From Rossellomorea aquimaris (GTDB taxonomy: Bacteria > Bacillota > Bacilli > Bacillales > Bacillaceae_B): a stretch of DNA of 64,000 bases. The number at the start of each line of letters is the position of its first letter. Within the stretch, counting starts at the first letter, position 1. The position numbers were made by a program, and so were the translations under genes. Of the stretch, positions 34,183-42,707 are shown in pieces. The notes below the pieces were generated by a model. That model did not search any database. It was not told the origin of the DNA and saw only the letters and a program-made list of their open reading frames with translations. Location: assembly GCF_003315075.1 (NCBI RefSeq), contig NZ_QNRJ01000010.1, forward strand, positions 50,002 to 114,001, written 5' to 3'.

Positions 34183-35607
34183 ATGGATCAATACGATTTA
34201 ATTGTAATAGGCGGAGGGGCAGGTGGACTGACCGTCGCATCGGGAGCCGCATCTCTTGGCGCAAAAGTGGCCCTCATCGAAAAAAGCGGACTTCTGGGTG
34301 GAGACTGCCTGCACTTTGGATGCGTTCCATCCAAGGCATTCATCCAATCGGCGAGAGAAGTGGCTATGATCCGGACAAGCCATGATTACGGTTTCGAAAC
34401 AAAGGGCTCCGTCGATATGAAAATGGTAAAGGACAGAGTCAAAGAAGCCATTGCCCACATTCAACAGCATGACGATCCCAATCGATTCCTGCAATTAGGG
34501 GTTGATATTTATTTCGGAGGAGCAGAGTTTCTTGACCCTCACACGATTTTAGTAGAAAAAGAGGACCGGATCTCCGGGAAAAGAATAGTCATTGCAACAG
34601 GATCAAGTCCGCTCATTCCTGGAATTGAAGGCTTGGAAGACGTGGAATATCACACGAATGAAACGGTATTTGAAGTGGATGAACTGCCCCGTCGAGTCGT
34701 GTTTATCGGGGGAGGTCCGATTGGTTTAGAGCTGGCACAAGCATTCTCTCATTTGGGATCGGAAGCCGTTGTCCTGGAGAAGCACGATGAGATACTGGTG
34801 AAGGAAGATAAGGAAATCCGTGAAGCAGCAACAGGTATATTGGAGAAGGATATTCAGTTTGTGTATGGAGCGGACATTAAACGTGTTTCTGAGATGAACG
34901 GTGAGAAAGTGGTCCACTATGTGAAGGACGGTGTAGAACACACGGTGGAAGGCGATTTATTGTTCCTCTCTACCGGCAGAAAGCCTGGTACGGAGTCTTT
35001 AAATCTATCTGCTGCCGGAGTCGAGGTGGACAGTCGGGGCTTCATCCAAGTGAATGATGAACTCAGAACGAACCATCCTCACATATTCGCCATTGGGGAT
35101 GTCAACGGTCAATATCCATTCACCCATGGGGCAGGAATGGAAGGGAAGCTTGTCGTCCAAAATGCCGTATTCGGTTTGAAACGTAAAATTTCCTATAACA
35201 AACTGCCATGGACCACCTATACCACACCTGAGATCTTTCATATCGGGATAACCGAGGAAGAGGCTGTGGAAAAAGGATTAGAGTACAAAGTCTATAAAAA
35301 AACATTAGACGAAGTCGATCGGTTCGTGGCAAATCACAAAACAGATGGCCTCGTCAAAATCATCACAGACGAAAGTGGGAAAATCCTCGGTGCCCACGCA
35401 GTCGGTTCCGGCGCAGGAGATTGGATGCAACCCGTCGTGTTCGCCATGGAAAAAGGAAGCAAAATCGGCGCACTGTCCAATATGGTCTATCCTTACCCGA
35501 ATCACGCTGCAGCCGTCCAGCAGGTAGCGGATCTGTATTGGAGAGAGAAGTTGTTTGATGGTGTGCTGCCTGTGATTAGTAAGAAGTTTGTTGAGATTTT
35601 CAGATGA
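34183..35607 (+). CDS. FAD-dependent pyridine nucleotide-disulfide oxidoreductase (mercuric-reductase/Lpd-like)
   Basis: The 474-residue flavoenzyme shows the FAD motif IGGGAGGLTVASGAASLGAK at the N-terminus and the redox pair GGDCLHFGCVPSKA (Cys-x4-Cys). The NAD(P) motif FIGGGPIGLELAQAFSHLG lies near residues 175-195, the second FAD motif is IFAIGDVNG, and the C-terminal interface domain has YPYPNHAA. The interface lacks a terminal Cys pair, so it is not a classic MerA. The Lpd-type His-Glu pair is not seen (YPNHA has His). The electron acceptor is unknown; it ends the operon, 12 bases after ynjF-like. Confidence 0.9.
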   Translation: MDQYDLIVIGGGAGGLTVASGAASLGAKVALIEKSGLLGGDCLHFGCVPSKAFIQSAREVAMIRTSHDYGFETKGSVDMKMVKDRVKEAIAHIQQHDDPNRFLQLGVDIYFGGAEFLDPHTILVEKEDRISGKRIVIATGSSPLIPGIEGLEDVEYHTNETVFEVDELPRRVVFIGGGPIGLELAQAFSHLGSEAVVLEKHDEILVKEDKEIREAATGILEKDIQFVYGADIKRVSEMNGEKVVHYVKDGVEHTVEGDLLFLSTGRKPGTESLNLSAAGVEVDSRGFIQVNDELRTNHPHIFAIGDVNGQYPFTHGAGMEGKLVVQNAVFGLKRKISYNKLPWTTYTTPEIFHIGITEEEAVEKGLEYKVYKKTLDEVDRFVANHKTDGLVKIITDESGKILGAHAVGSGAGDWMQPVVFAMEKGSKIGALSNMVYPYPNHAAAVQQVADLYWREKLFDGVLPVISKKFVEIFR

Positions 35608-35619
35608 TGGATGTAGGAG

Positions 35620-35648
35620 GCGCGACTGCTGGGAGGCGGTTGCGTTTT
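35620..35648 (+). terminator. intrinsic terminator of the ynj-like operon
   Basis: CGCGACTG pairs with CGGTTGCG, 8 bp with G-U pairs, and is followed by T7. Confidence 0.8.
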
Positions 35649-35708
35649 TTTGGTGGAAATGTGTACACCCCTTGGCTCAACAAATGTCGAACAACAAAAC
35701 CTATCATT

Positions 35709-36800
35709 TCACCCACCATACCGCCTCACAAACCGCACATCAATCCAATTTTTCAACCGCCAGGCCCAGCCGCTGACCAATGAAAACGATCCGTATGTCA
35801 AAAAGCCTCGCTTATCTCCCACCGACATAATCGCAAGGTAGCGTTCCTGGGGCTCAAAAGGAATGATTGTTCCGTTTGCCGCAGCTCCGTTCAGGTTTTT
35901 CCACAGGACAGGTCCTTGGCGTACAGCTGTCACCCCATTTTTCGGGATATCCGGGAAGTCCTTTAAAGTCGCGCAATCCCCGGTTCCAAATACGTTGGGA
36001 TATTCCACTGATTGAAGATAGCTGTTCACCAGCAGAAAACCTTTTTCATCTGTCGGTAAAATACTGCTCCCGAATAGGGGAGGTGCTTTAGGTCCTCCTA
36101 AAAAAATCACTTCATCGTAGTCGATGCTTGTGCCGTCATCAGCATATACGCGAGTCTCATCTACTTTTTCAACGCGCCCCTGATGTAGCTCAACCCCTTT
36201 TGAAAGAGTCAGCCCTGTTATTTTTTTCGAAGAATGGGAACCGGCCTTTTCTAGGAGGGGGGAGGAATGAACAACCGTTACCAAATGATCCTTAAAGCCG
36301 TTGTCCACCTTCCATGCCTGCAATGACAATGCCATTTCAATACTCGCCGCCCCGCCTCCGATAAAGACGGTTTTCCTGCTGTTATGCAACTTTTCTATTT
36401 GCTCAGGGAAACGATAGTTTGGTTTGATTGGAAGATTGCGTTCGTGTAAGCCCTCGATTTTCAATGAGTCATTGCGGGATCCAATGTCGAAGGAAACAAA
36501 GTCGTAAGTGAAGATATCCCCTTTGTCCGTTAGAAGATGCTGCTGATCAGGGTCGATCGATAGAACGGTCCTTTCGACGAATTCACACTCAGCGTTCTCA
36601 CACAATCTCTCTAAATCGATTCGCGTTTCTTCTAAAGAATAGATCCCTTCCGTATATCCGGAGAACATTCCTGAATAATACTGATAACGTGAAGGGGAAA
36701 TGAGGACCCACTTCACGTTATCATCCAGGTGTTTTATCCGTTTTTTTAAGCAATGCAGGTGACTGTGTCCGCCACCGACTAAGATGATTGTTTTCATCAT
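35709..36800 (-). CDS. FAD/NAD(P)-binding oxidoreductase of the SelD-associated type
   Basis: The 363-residue protein has the N-terminal motif ILVGGGHSHLHCLKKR, then SRYQYYSGMFSGYTEGIYSLEETRIDL, a second nucleotide site TVFIGGGAASIEMAL, and FGTGDCATL near the C-terminus. GGGHSH and YSGM...G are the signature of the flavoprotein domain fused to selenide-water dikinase (SelD) in other bacteria; no SelD domain is present here. It resembles NADH dehydrogenase II in fold. It is convergent with the ynj-like operon, so co-function is only suggested by proximity. ATG 36800 or 36797 follows AAAGGAG. Confidence 0.85.
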   Translation of the reverse strand: MMKTIILVGGGHSHLHCLKKRIKHLDDNVKWVLISPSRYQYYSGMFSGYTEGIYSLEETRIDLERLCENAECEFVERTVLSIDPDQQHLLTDKGDIFTYDFVSFDIGSRNDSLKIEGLHERNLPIKPNYRFPEQIEKLHNSRKTVFIGGGAASIEMALSLQAWKVDNGFKDHLVTVVHSSPLLEKAGSHSSKKITGLTLSKGVELHQGRVEKVDETRVYADDGTSIDYDEVIFLGGPKAPPLFGSSILPTDEKGFLLVNSYLQSVEYPNVFGTGDCATLKDFPDIPKNGVTAVRQGPVLWKNLNGAAANGTIIPFEPQERYLAIMSVGDKRGFLTYGSFSLVSGWAWRLKNWIDVRFVRRYGG

Positions 36801-36809
36801 GAATCTCCT

Positions 36810-37361
36810 TTATAGAGGACGTTGTTCCTCCCATTCTTCTCGAATCAAGCCCATACGGATGGAGTCGTAGTATACTCCATTGTAATAACGGCATTTTCGC
36901 ATTCTTCCTTCGAGTTTCATCCCGATTTTTTCTGCGGCCTTCATCATCCGTTCATTCCCTGACCAGGTGGTGATGCCAACACGGCCGATTTCCTTTGTTT
37001 GAAACAAGTGGTCCACCCAGAGGGATAACGCTTCTGTTCCGTAGCCGCCGTTCCAATAGGAAGGGTCATAAATGACGATGCCGGCTTCAAGCCATCTGCT
37101 GGGTTCGTACTCCCAATAATATCCGATGGTTCCAATGATGGTTCCGTCCACTTCAATGAGGCGCTGGAATTCATCGCTGCGGCCTTTATTTTTTATGGAT
37201 GATTCTATGTACTCTTCACGTGTTAAGCGTTTATGTTCAAAATAAGGGGCATCCCATTTTTTCCATTCGGGAGAAGGTTCTCCATAAATATAGTCCCATA
37301 GAGTAGAAAGATCTCTTTCTTCTATTTTTCTAAGTGTTACACGCTGACCGGTTAAATTCAA
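36810..37361 (-). CDS. GNAT family N-acetyltransferase (RimJ/RimL-like)
   Basis: The 183-residue enzyme has the GNAT acetyl-CoA-binding region (GIVIYDPSYWNGGYGTEALSLWVDHLFQ) and the typical end IGMKLEGRMRKCRYYNGVYYDSIRMGL of the RimJ/RimL branch (Acetyltransf_3). Such enzymes acetylate protein N-termini or small amines; the target here is unknown. The start is TTG 37361 with AAAGGAG ten bases upstream. It lies nine bases before the flavoprotein gene on the same strand, so they are probably co-transcribed. Confidence 0.88.
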   Translation of the reverse strand: MNLTGQRVTLRKIEERDLSTLWDYIYGEPSPEWKKWDAPYFEHKRLTREEYIESSIKNKGRSDEFQRLIEVDGTIIGTIGYYWEYEPSRWLEAGIVIYDPSYWNGGYGTEALSLWVDHLFQTKEIGRVGITTWSGNERMMKAAEKIGMKLEGRMRKCRYYNGVYYDSIRMGLIREEWEEQRPL

Positions 37362-37584
37362 TTCATGAGCACTCCTTTAACATGTTAATATTTCCATTAT
37401 ACAGAAAATAGCGTTCTCATGAGGAAAGCTCGTTTAATCGAATAAAAAGAAAGGGTGCCAGATATGAACGAATCACTGTTGTAGGATGTATCTCGATGGA
37501 TTTGGTGGTCACCTCGTCAAAACGGCCACTTGCGGGGGATGGTCCTGAGGGAATAAGGAAAAGAAGGCCTTCTACAAGAAAACA

Positions 37585-37616
37585 GAGGTCCGTCCCTACT
37601 GGTAGGGACGGACCTC
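37585..37616 (-). terminator. terminator formed by paired GGGACGGACC motifs
   Basis: A perfect 14-bp stem, GAGGTCCGTCCCTA (37585-37598) with TAGGGACGGACCTC (37603-37616), has a CTGG loop. It lies past the stop codon of the symporter gene and has a T-rich tail on the minus strand. Each arm is a copy of a motif also found elsewhere in the window. Confidence 0.8.
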
Positions 37617-37622
37617 CATATA

Positions 37623-38810
37623 TCAGCTTGCTTTTATTTTAGAAAGGGGTACTTTTTTTTTCTGTGTGAGTTTGTCCACGATCGACGTGATCGCACCATC
37701 ACCTGTTACGTTACACGCTGTACCAAAGCTGTCTTGTGCAAGGTAAAGGGCAATCATGAGGGATGTCATCGTTGGTCCAAAGCCTAACATCGTTTCAAGT
37801 AATCCCAGGGCAGCCATGACAGCTCCACCCGGAACACCAGGTGCCGCAATCATCGTGATTCCAAGCATCAGAATGAATGGGAGTAGCTGAGTGAACTGTA
37901 ACGCTTCTCCTTGAATGAACATGACCGCCATGGCACAGCTGACAAGGGTAATCGTGCTACCTGATAGATGGATCGTTGCCAAAAGCGGTACAGAGAAATC
38001 TGCAATTCGTTCCCTGGAACCGATTTTCTTTGAGCGCTCAAGCGTTACGGGAATCGTAGACGCCGAAGATTGAGTCCCCAGTGCCGTAAAGTAAGCTGGC
38101 AGCATGCTTTTCATCATAGAAAGCGGGTTTTGTTTTCTTAACGTTCCAGCCGTTGTATATTGTAAAATTAAAAAGACTACATGTAATAGAATGATCATAA
38201 CAAATACTTTAGCGAATACAGACATGATGGCACTGACTTGTCCACCTTGAGTCATGTTCGCGAAAATTCCAAGAATATGAACCGGTAAGAGCGGAATAAT
38301 GATTTTTTCAATCACAAGTTCAATGATGTTTCTGAATTCATTCATGCCCTTTTGAAGAGCGTCTCCCTTAATGGCAGCCATTCCAAGACCAATGGTGAAG
38401 GCAATGAGTAAAGCCGTCATAACGCCCATGATAGGTGGCATCTCCACTGTGAAGAACCCTTTGAGAAGTGCTTCTTCGGGATTTTCAAATGATTGAGACG
38501 TTTGATTTGCTAACAAAGTTGGGTAAATAGACTTCGCAACCGTAAAGGCGAGTAAGCCGGCCAGCACCGTGGAACCATAGGCGAGAGCTGTGGTTAAACC
38601 GAGCAACTTCCCTGCTCCTTTACCCATGGATCCAATTCCTGGAGCAATAAAGCCAATAATGATTAATGGAATGGCGAATCCTAGGAAATTACCGAATAAT
38701 CCATTAAATGTAGCGAAGATTTTTACGAACCACTCTGGTGCAAACGCTCCAATGACAATACCTAAAGCAATACCTAAGAGGATCTTAGGCAGTAAACCTA
38801 GCTTTCTCAT
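37623..38810 (-). CDS. dicarboxylate/amino acid:cation symporter (DAACS family)
   Basis: The 395-residue transporter has about eight hydrophobic segments and two hairpin-like loops. Family stretches are IPLIIIGFIAPGIGSMGKGAGKLLG, FTALGTQSSASTIPVTL (serine-rich hairpin), SGSTITLVSCAMAVMF and APGVPGGAVMAALGLLE. ALYLAQDSFGTACNVTGDGAI also fits glutamate/serine-type carriers. The substrate is unresolved. The start is ATG 38810 with AAGGAGG upstream; the frame stays open to 39005 but has no ribosome site there. Confidence 0.92.
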   Translation of the reverse strand: MRKLGLLPKILLGIALGIVIGAFAPEWFVKIFATFNGLFGNFLGFAIPLIIIGFIAPGIGSMGKGAGKLLGLTTALAYGSTVLAGLLAFTVAKSIYPTLLANQTSQSFENPEEALLKGFFTVEMPPIMGVMTALLIAFTIGLGMAAIKGDALQKGMNEFRNIIELVIEKIIIPLLPVHILGIFANMTQGGQVSAIMSVFAKVFVMIILLHVVFLILQYTTAGTLRKQNPLSMMKSMLPAYFTALGTQSSASTIPVTLERSKKIGSRERIADFSVPLLATIHLSGSTITLVSCAMAVMFIQGEALQFTQLLPFILMLGITMIAAPGVPGGAVMAALGLLETMLGFGPTMTSLMIALYLAQDSFGTACNVTGDGAITSIVDKLTQKKKVPLSKIKAS

Positions 38811-39110
38811 CTTGGTGTCCTCCTTGAAAATACAAATGTTTTTGATAGAAAGATTGTACACCTTATAGGAGGAGATTTTAATAGCTTTTAAAATAGGCGA
38901 AATTTTAAATGTATTCAGAATAATGTTGTTCACTCCCTGTCGCAGGACTAGTTTTCCTTTGCATACATATATAATGGGCTTTGACTTAAATGTCTTTCGA
39001 ATCAAGACAAATGTGGTAATTTTTATTTTCCATAGGAATCATTCTTTCCCTTTCCGATGAAAGTGATAAAATAGAAACATCTATTGTGAATATTGGAGGT
39101 AACTAAATAC

Positions 39111-40181
39111 ATGAAAACGAAGTTATGCTTACTGTACGGCGGTAAATCTGCTGAACATAATGTATCCTTGCAAACAGCCAAGGCCGTAATCGGAGCCCTG
39201 GACTTAAATAAATATGAAATTCACCCTATTTTCATCTCGACGGAAGGCAGCTGGATCAAAGGTCCACAACTGAATGCTCCCGTTGAAGATGTGAAAGCAT
39301 TACAGTTTAAGGATGGGGAAGAATTGGCCCCTAATGCCTTAAGTACATCCATCTCTCCTTCCGGGTCTGAAGGGTACGACATGATCTTCCCGTTGCTTCA
39401 CGGACCAAATGGGGAAGACGGAACGGTTCAGGGAATGCTTGAACTGTTAAATCTTCCGTATGTAGGAAATGGCGTCCTTGCCTCATCTGCTGGAATGGAT
39501 AAAGTCATCATGAAGAATTTATTTGCTCAAGCAGGCATTCCGCAAGTTCATTACACATGGTTCATCCGCAGCACATGGAAAGGAAATCCTGAGTCCGCTT
39601 ACAAACAAGTGGAAGAAGAGATTGGCTATCCTTGTTTTGTGAAACCGGCTAACTTAGGTTCATCAGTAGGAATCAGCAAATGTACGTCGCGTGAAGAATT
39701 GCAGGCGGCTTTCGAAGAAGCGTTCCAGTTCGACCGTAAGATCATCATCGAAGAAGGTGTGAAAGCACGTGAAATCGAGCTCGGTGTTTTAGGGAATGAC
39801 CAGCCGGAATGCTCAGTTGCAGGTGAAATCGTACCTAAAAAAGACTTCTATGATTACAAAGCGAAATATGAAGACGGAGATACTGCCCTCATCATTCCTG
39901 CAGAAGTAGAGGGAAGCATCTACAATGAAATGAAAAATATCGCGATTCAATCGTATAAAGCCCTGGATTGTTCAGGACTTGTGCGTGCGGACTTCTTCTT
40001 AACCGAAGATGGTCAGATTTATATGAATGAAGTCAACACGATGCCCGGCTTCACACCATTCAGTATGTTCCCGCTTCTATGGAAGCACACAGGAGTAGAC
40101 TATCCTACCCTGATCGGAAAATTAGTGGAGCTTGGCTTAGAGCGTTATCAAGACAAACAAACGATTAAACATACGATGTAA
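39111..40181 (+). CDS. ddl: D-alanine--D-alanine ligase
   Basis: The 356-residue ATP-grasp ligase makes D-Ala-D-Ala for peptidoglycan. Visible motifs are [12 protein letters not shown] at the N-terminus, [23 protein letters not shown] (family signature 1) and [16 protein letters not shown]. The C-terminal signature LVRADFF, then [18 protein letters not shown], holds the metal-binding Glu and Asn. The start ATG 39111 has GGAGGT ten bases upstream; ATG 39093 overlaps that site. It precedes murF by 89 bases, as in B. subtilis, and the two use the same pathway. Confidence 0.96.
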   Translation: MKTKLCLLYGGKSAEHNVSLQTAKAVIGALDLNKYEIHPIFISTEGSWIKGPQLNAPVEDVKALQFKDGEELAPNALSTSISPSGSEGYDMIFPLLHGPNGEDGTVQGMLELLNLPYVGNGVLASSAGMDKVIMKNLFAQAGIPQVHYTWFIRSTWKGNPESAYKQVEEEIGYPCFVKPANLGSSVGISKCTSREELQAAFEEAFQFDRKIIIEEGVKAREIELGVLGNDQPECSVAGEIVPKKDFYDYKAKYEDGDTALIIPAEVEGSIYNEMKNIAIQSYKALDCSGLVRADFFLTEDGQIYMNEVNTMPGFTPFSMFPLLWKHTGVDYPTLIGKLVELGLERYQDKQTIKHTM

Positions 40182-40270
40182 CACGCGATACTTGGGACTG
40201 ACCAGAGGATTCACCGTCTAAAGGCAGTCCCTGCTCTGTTTTTATCAAAAAGAGTAAAAGGAGAAAGCGA

Positions 40271-41647
40271 ATGTTTGAGAAAAAAATCAAAGAAATAGGC
40301 AACATGCTTGATGTAAAAAACGATCTTTCAAAGTTTGAGTCGGTGGTGGTAAAAGGCGTTTCCATCGATACGAGAAAGATTGAAGATGCTAATCTGTTCG
40401 TTCCTTTTAAAGGAGAAAACGTGGACGGTCATCGATTTGTTCGAGATGCCATTGAAAATGGTGCGTCTGCCGCTCTTTGGGATATCAATGTTCCTAATCC
40501 ACCTGAAGATATTCCCGTCATTGTGGTGGAAGATCCGCTGCTTGCCCTTCAGTCATTGGCGAATCAATATCGCCATGAACTGGATTTAAAGGTAGTCGGA
40601 ATTACAGGCAGTAATGGAAAAACAACAACGAAAGATATTGTGGCAAACCTGTTGTCAGTGAAATATCGAGTTCATAAAACACAAGGAAACTATAACAACC
40701 ACATCGGTCTTCCTTTAACGATCCTTTCCCTGCCCCAGGATTCAGAAGTGGCTGTACTTGAAATGGGAATGAGTGGATTCGGAGAAATTGAACTTCTATC
40801 AGAGATTTCTCAGCCCGACGCTGCCATCATCACCAACATTGGAGAATCACATCTTCAGGATCTGGGGTCACGGGAAGGTATCGCCAAAGCCAAATTGGAG
40901 ATTGTGAAAGGCCTGAAGTCTGATGGGTTATTTGCATACTACGGAGACGAACCGCTGTTACAGGATGGTGTTCAGACACTCAACCTGAAGCATGTGGAGA
41001 CTTTCGGAAGAAGCGAATCCAACACGATTTATCCAACAAAAGTCAATATGGATAATAAAGGGAGTCATTTTGAGACTTCTCTCGCTGAAGGAGAATCATT
41101 CTTTCTTCCCGTATTAGGGGTTCATAATATCCACAACGCTCTAGCCGGGATTCTCATTGCCCGTAAATTTGGTCTCAGTGTCGATGACATGAAAGAAGGC
41201 TTACAGTCGTTAAAGCTGACCCAGATGAGAATGGAAATGGTGGAAGGCAAGAAAGGCGAAAGCATCATTAACGATGCCTATAATGCCAGCCCTACCTCCA
41301 TGAAAGCTGCGATTCAGCTTGTATCAGAGCTTGAGGGATTCCATACCAAAATCCTGGTGCTTGGTGATATGCTGGAGCTTGGCGACCAGGAAGAAGAATT
41401 TCATCAGGAAATTGGACAATTGATCAATCCGGAAAAAGTTCAGCATGTGTTTACATTTGGTCCTTTAGGAGGTTTCATAGGTAAGGGTGCACTTGAGAAT
41501 TTCTCTCCTGATCGTGTTCACTCATTTACAGATAAAGACAGCCTGACAAAAGAGCTATCCTCCTTCATTACAGGGGAAGAGCTGGTTTTATTCAAGGCAT
41601 CAAGGGGAATGAAGCTTGAAGAAGTCATCGATGGATTAAAGTCATAA
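40271..41647 (+). CDS. murF: UDP-N-acetylmuramoyl-tripeptide--D-alanyl-D-alanine ligase
   Basis: The 458-residue Mur ligase adds D-Ala-D-Ala to UDP-MurNAc-tripeptide. It has the N-terminal SIDTRKIEDANLFVPFKGEN domain, the ATP loop VVGITGSNGKTTTKD near 110-125, and NYNNHIGLPLTIL. EMGMSGFGEI and the C-terminal NDAYNASPTSMKAAI block identify MurF. ATG 40271 follows AAAAGGAG. Imperfect inverted repeats in the ddl-murF gap (40193-40245) could form a weak attenuator, but this is not clear. Confidence 0.97.
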   Translation: MFEKKIKEIGNMLDVKNDLSKFESVVVKGVSIDTRKIEDANLFVPFKGENVDGHRFVRDAIENGASAALWDINVPNPPEDIPVIVVEDPLLALQSLANQYRHELDLKVVGITGSNGKTTTKDIVANLLSVKYRVHKTQGNYNNHIGLPLTILSLPQDSEVAVLEMGMSGFGEIELLSEISQPDAAIITNIGESHLQDLGSREGIAKAKLEIVKGLKSDGLFAYYGDEPLLQDGVQTLNLKHVETFGRSESNTIYPTKVNMDNKGSHFETSLAEGESFFLPVLGVHNIHNALAGILIARKFGLSVDDMKEGLQSLKLTQMRMEMVEGKKGESIINDAYNASPTSMKAAIQLVSELEGFHTKILVLGDMLELGDQEEEFHQEIGQLINPEKVQHVFTFGPLGGFIGKGALENFSPDRVHSFTDKDSLTKELSSFITGEELVLFKASRGMKLEEVIDGLKS

Positions 41648-41755
41648 ATTTCTACTGACGTCCAAGTTTAAACCTTAGCAGAAATGAACAAAATGAGCTT
41701 GTAGATGATGGGAGGTTGGCTCTCTCCCTACCTTTTAAAAGTAAGAGGGGATAAC

Positions 41756-42445
41756 ATGATCGGTTGTTTACTAATCCATGGATTCACCGGAAGCCCTTTT
41801 GAAGTAGAGCCGTTGGCAGATTTCCTTCAAGAGAGAACCGACTGGGAAATCGTTGTGCCGACTCTGCCTGGTCATGGTGAAACCCTTGAACTAAAAGGGG
41901 TTAAACATATTGAATGGATCGAGCATGCTGAGGATGAGCTTCAGGCACTTATTGAGAAATGCGATGAGGTTTACGTTATCGGCTTCTCCATGGGTGGTTT
42001 GATCGCTTCGTATCTTTCGGTGAAATATGAAGTCAATAAGCTCGTGCTTTTAAGCGCAGCAGCTTATTATGTAAATGTGAAGCAACTACTGAAAGATATT
42101 GGAAATATGATTAAAGAAGGAATTCAAGGAAATCTGATTGAAAACGAGCTCTACAACCGGTACAAATGGAAGGTGACCAAAACCCCAGTTCTGTCCACAT
42201 ACGAATTTAGAAAAGTCGTTCGTATTGCTCGTCCGCTCCTGAAAAAGGTTAACGTTCCAACCTTTATTGCCCAAGGAGAGATTGATGGAATAGTCCCCCC
42301 TAAAGCTGCAAAATATATATACGAGACTATTTCTTCCCAAGAAAAAAACCTTTTTTATTCCCCTAAAGCAAAACATTTGATCTGTCATAGTGAAGATAAG
42401 CACGAACTTTTCGAAGAGATCTACCAATTCCTGCTAAATGAATAG
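41756..42445 (+). CDS. alpha/beta-hydrolase, carboxylesterase (Est30-like)
   Basis: The 229-residue serine hydrolase contains the oxyanion-hole HGFTGSPFEVEPLAD, the nucleophile elbow VIGFSMGGLIASYL with Ser near residue 87, QGEIDGIVPP with the acidic residue, and KAKHLICHSEDK with the His. The size and order match small carboxylesterases of the Est30/YvaK type (monoacylglycerol or carboxyl esters). It starts at ATG 41756 with AGAGGGG upstream; the ATGs near 41705 have no ribosome site. It lies between murF and cshA, as accessory cargo in the ddl-cshA neighbourhood. Confidence 0.9.
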   Translation: MIGCLLIHGFTGSPFEVEPLADFLQERTDWEIVVPTLPGHGETLELKGVKHIEWIEHAEDELQALIEKCDEVYVIGFSMGGLIASYLSVKYEVNKLVLLSAAAYYVNVKQLLKDIGNMIKEGIQGNLIENELYNRYKWKVTKTPVLSTYEFRKVVRIARPLLKKVNVPTFIAQGEIDGIVPPKAAKYIYETISSQEKNLFYSPKAKHLICHSEDKHELFEEIYQFLLNE

Positions 42446-42531
42446 ATTGACTATTTGACATTAGATTGAAATTCATTTCTAGAAGTGGTAACATAGCTAC
42501 AACATAGTTCTTAATTTGTTGGACGTGCTAG

Positions 42532-42560
42532 CTCTTCTATTTTGAAGAGTGTATTTTTTT
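42532..42560 (+). terminator. attenuator-like hairpin in the cshA leader
   Basis: CTCTTC (42532-42537) pairs with GAAGAG (42544-42549), and TTTTTTT lies at 42554-42560. It lies in a 260-base leader between the esterase and cshA start. It may end the esterase transcript or attenuate cshA; the leader otherwise shows no gene. Confidence 0.5.
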
Positions 42561-42707
42561 GTACCAAACATAAAAACTAAACATCTCATATAGACGGTTT
42601 TAGATTAGATACCGAAGTCTTTCGGTGGGTAAGATTTCGTTCCGACCTAAAAATATAATCAGAAAATGATTAGTTATAAAAGATGTAAATTAAAGGAGAA
42701 TGTAACA

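Noticed and set aside
34089..35332. Several 60-100 codon frames on both strands in the flavoenzyme gene
   Set aside because: All lie within the well-supported 474-residue enzyme and have no ribosome sites of note.
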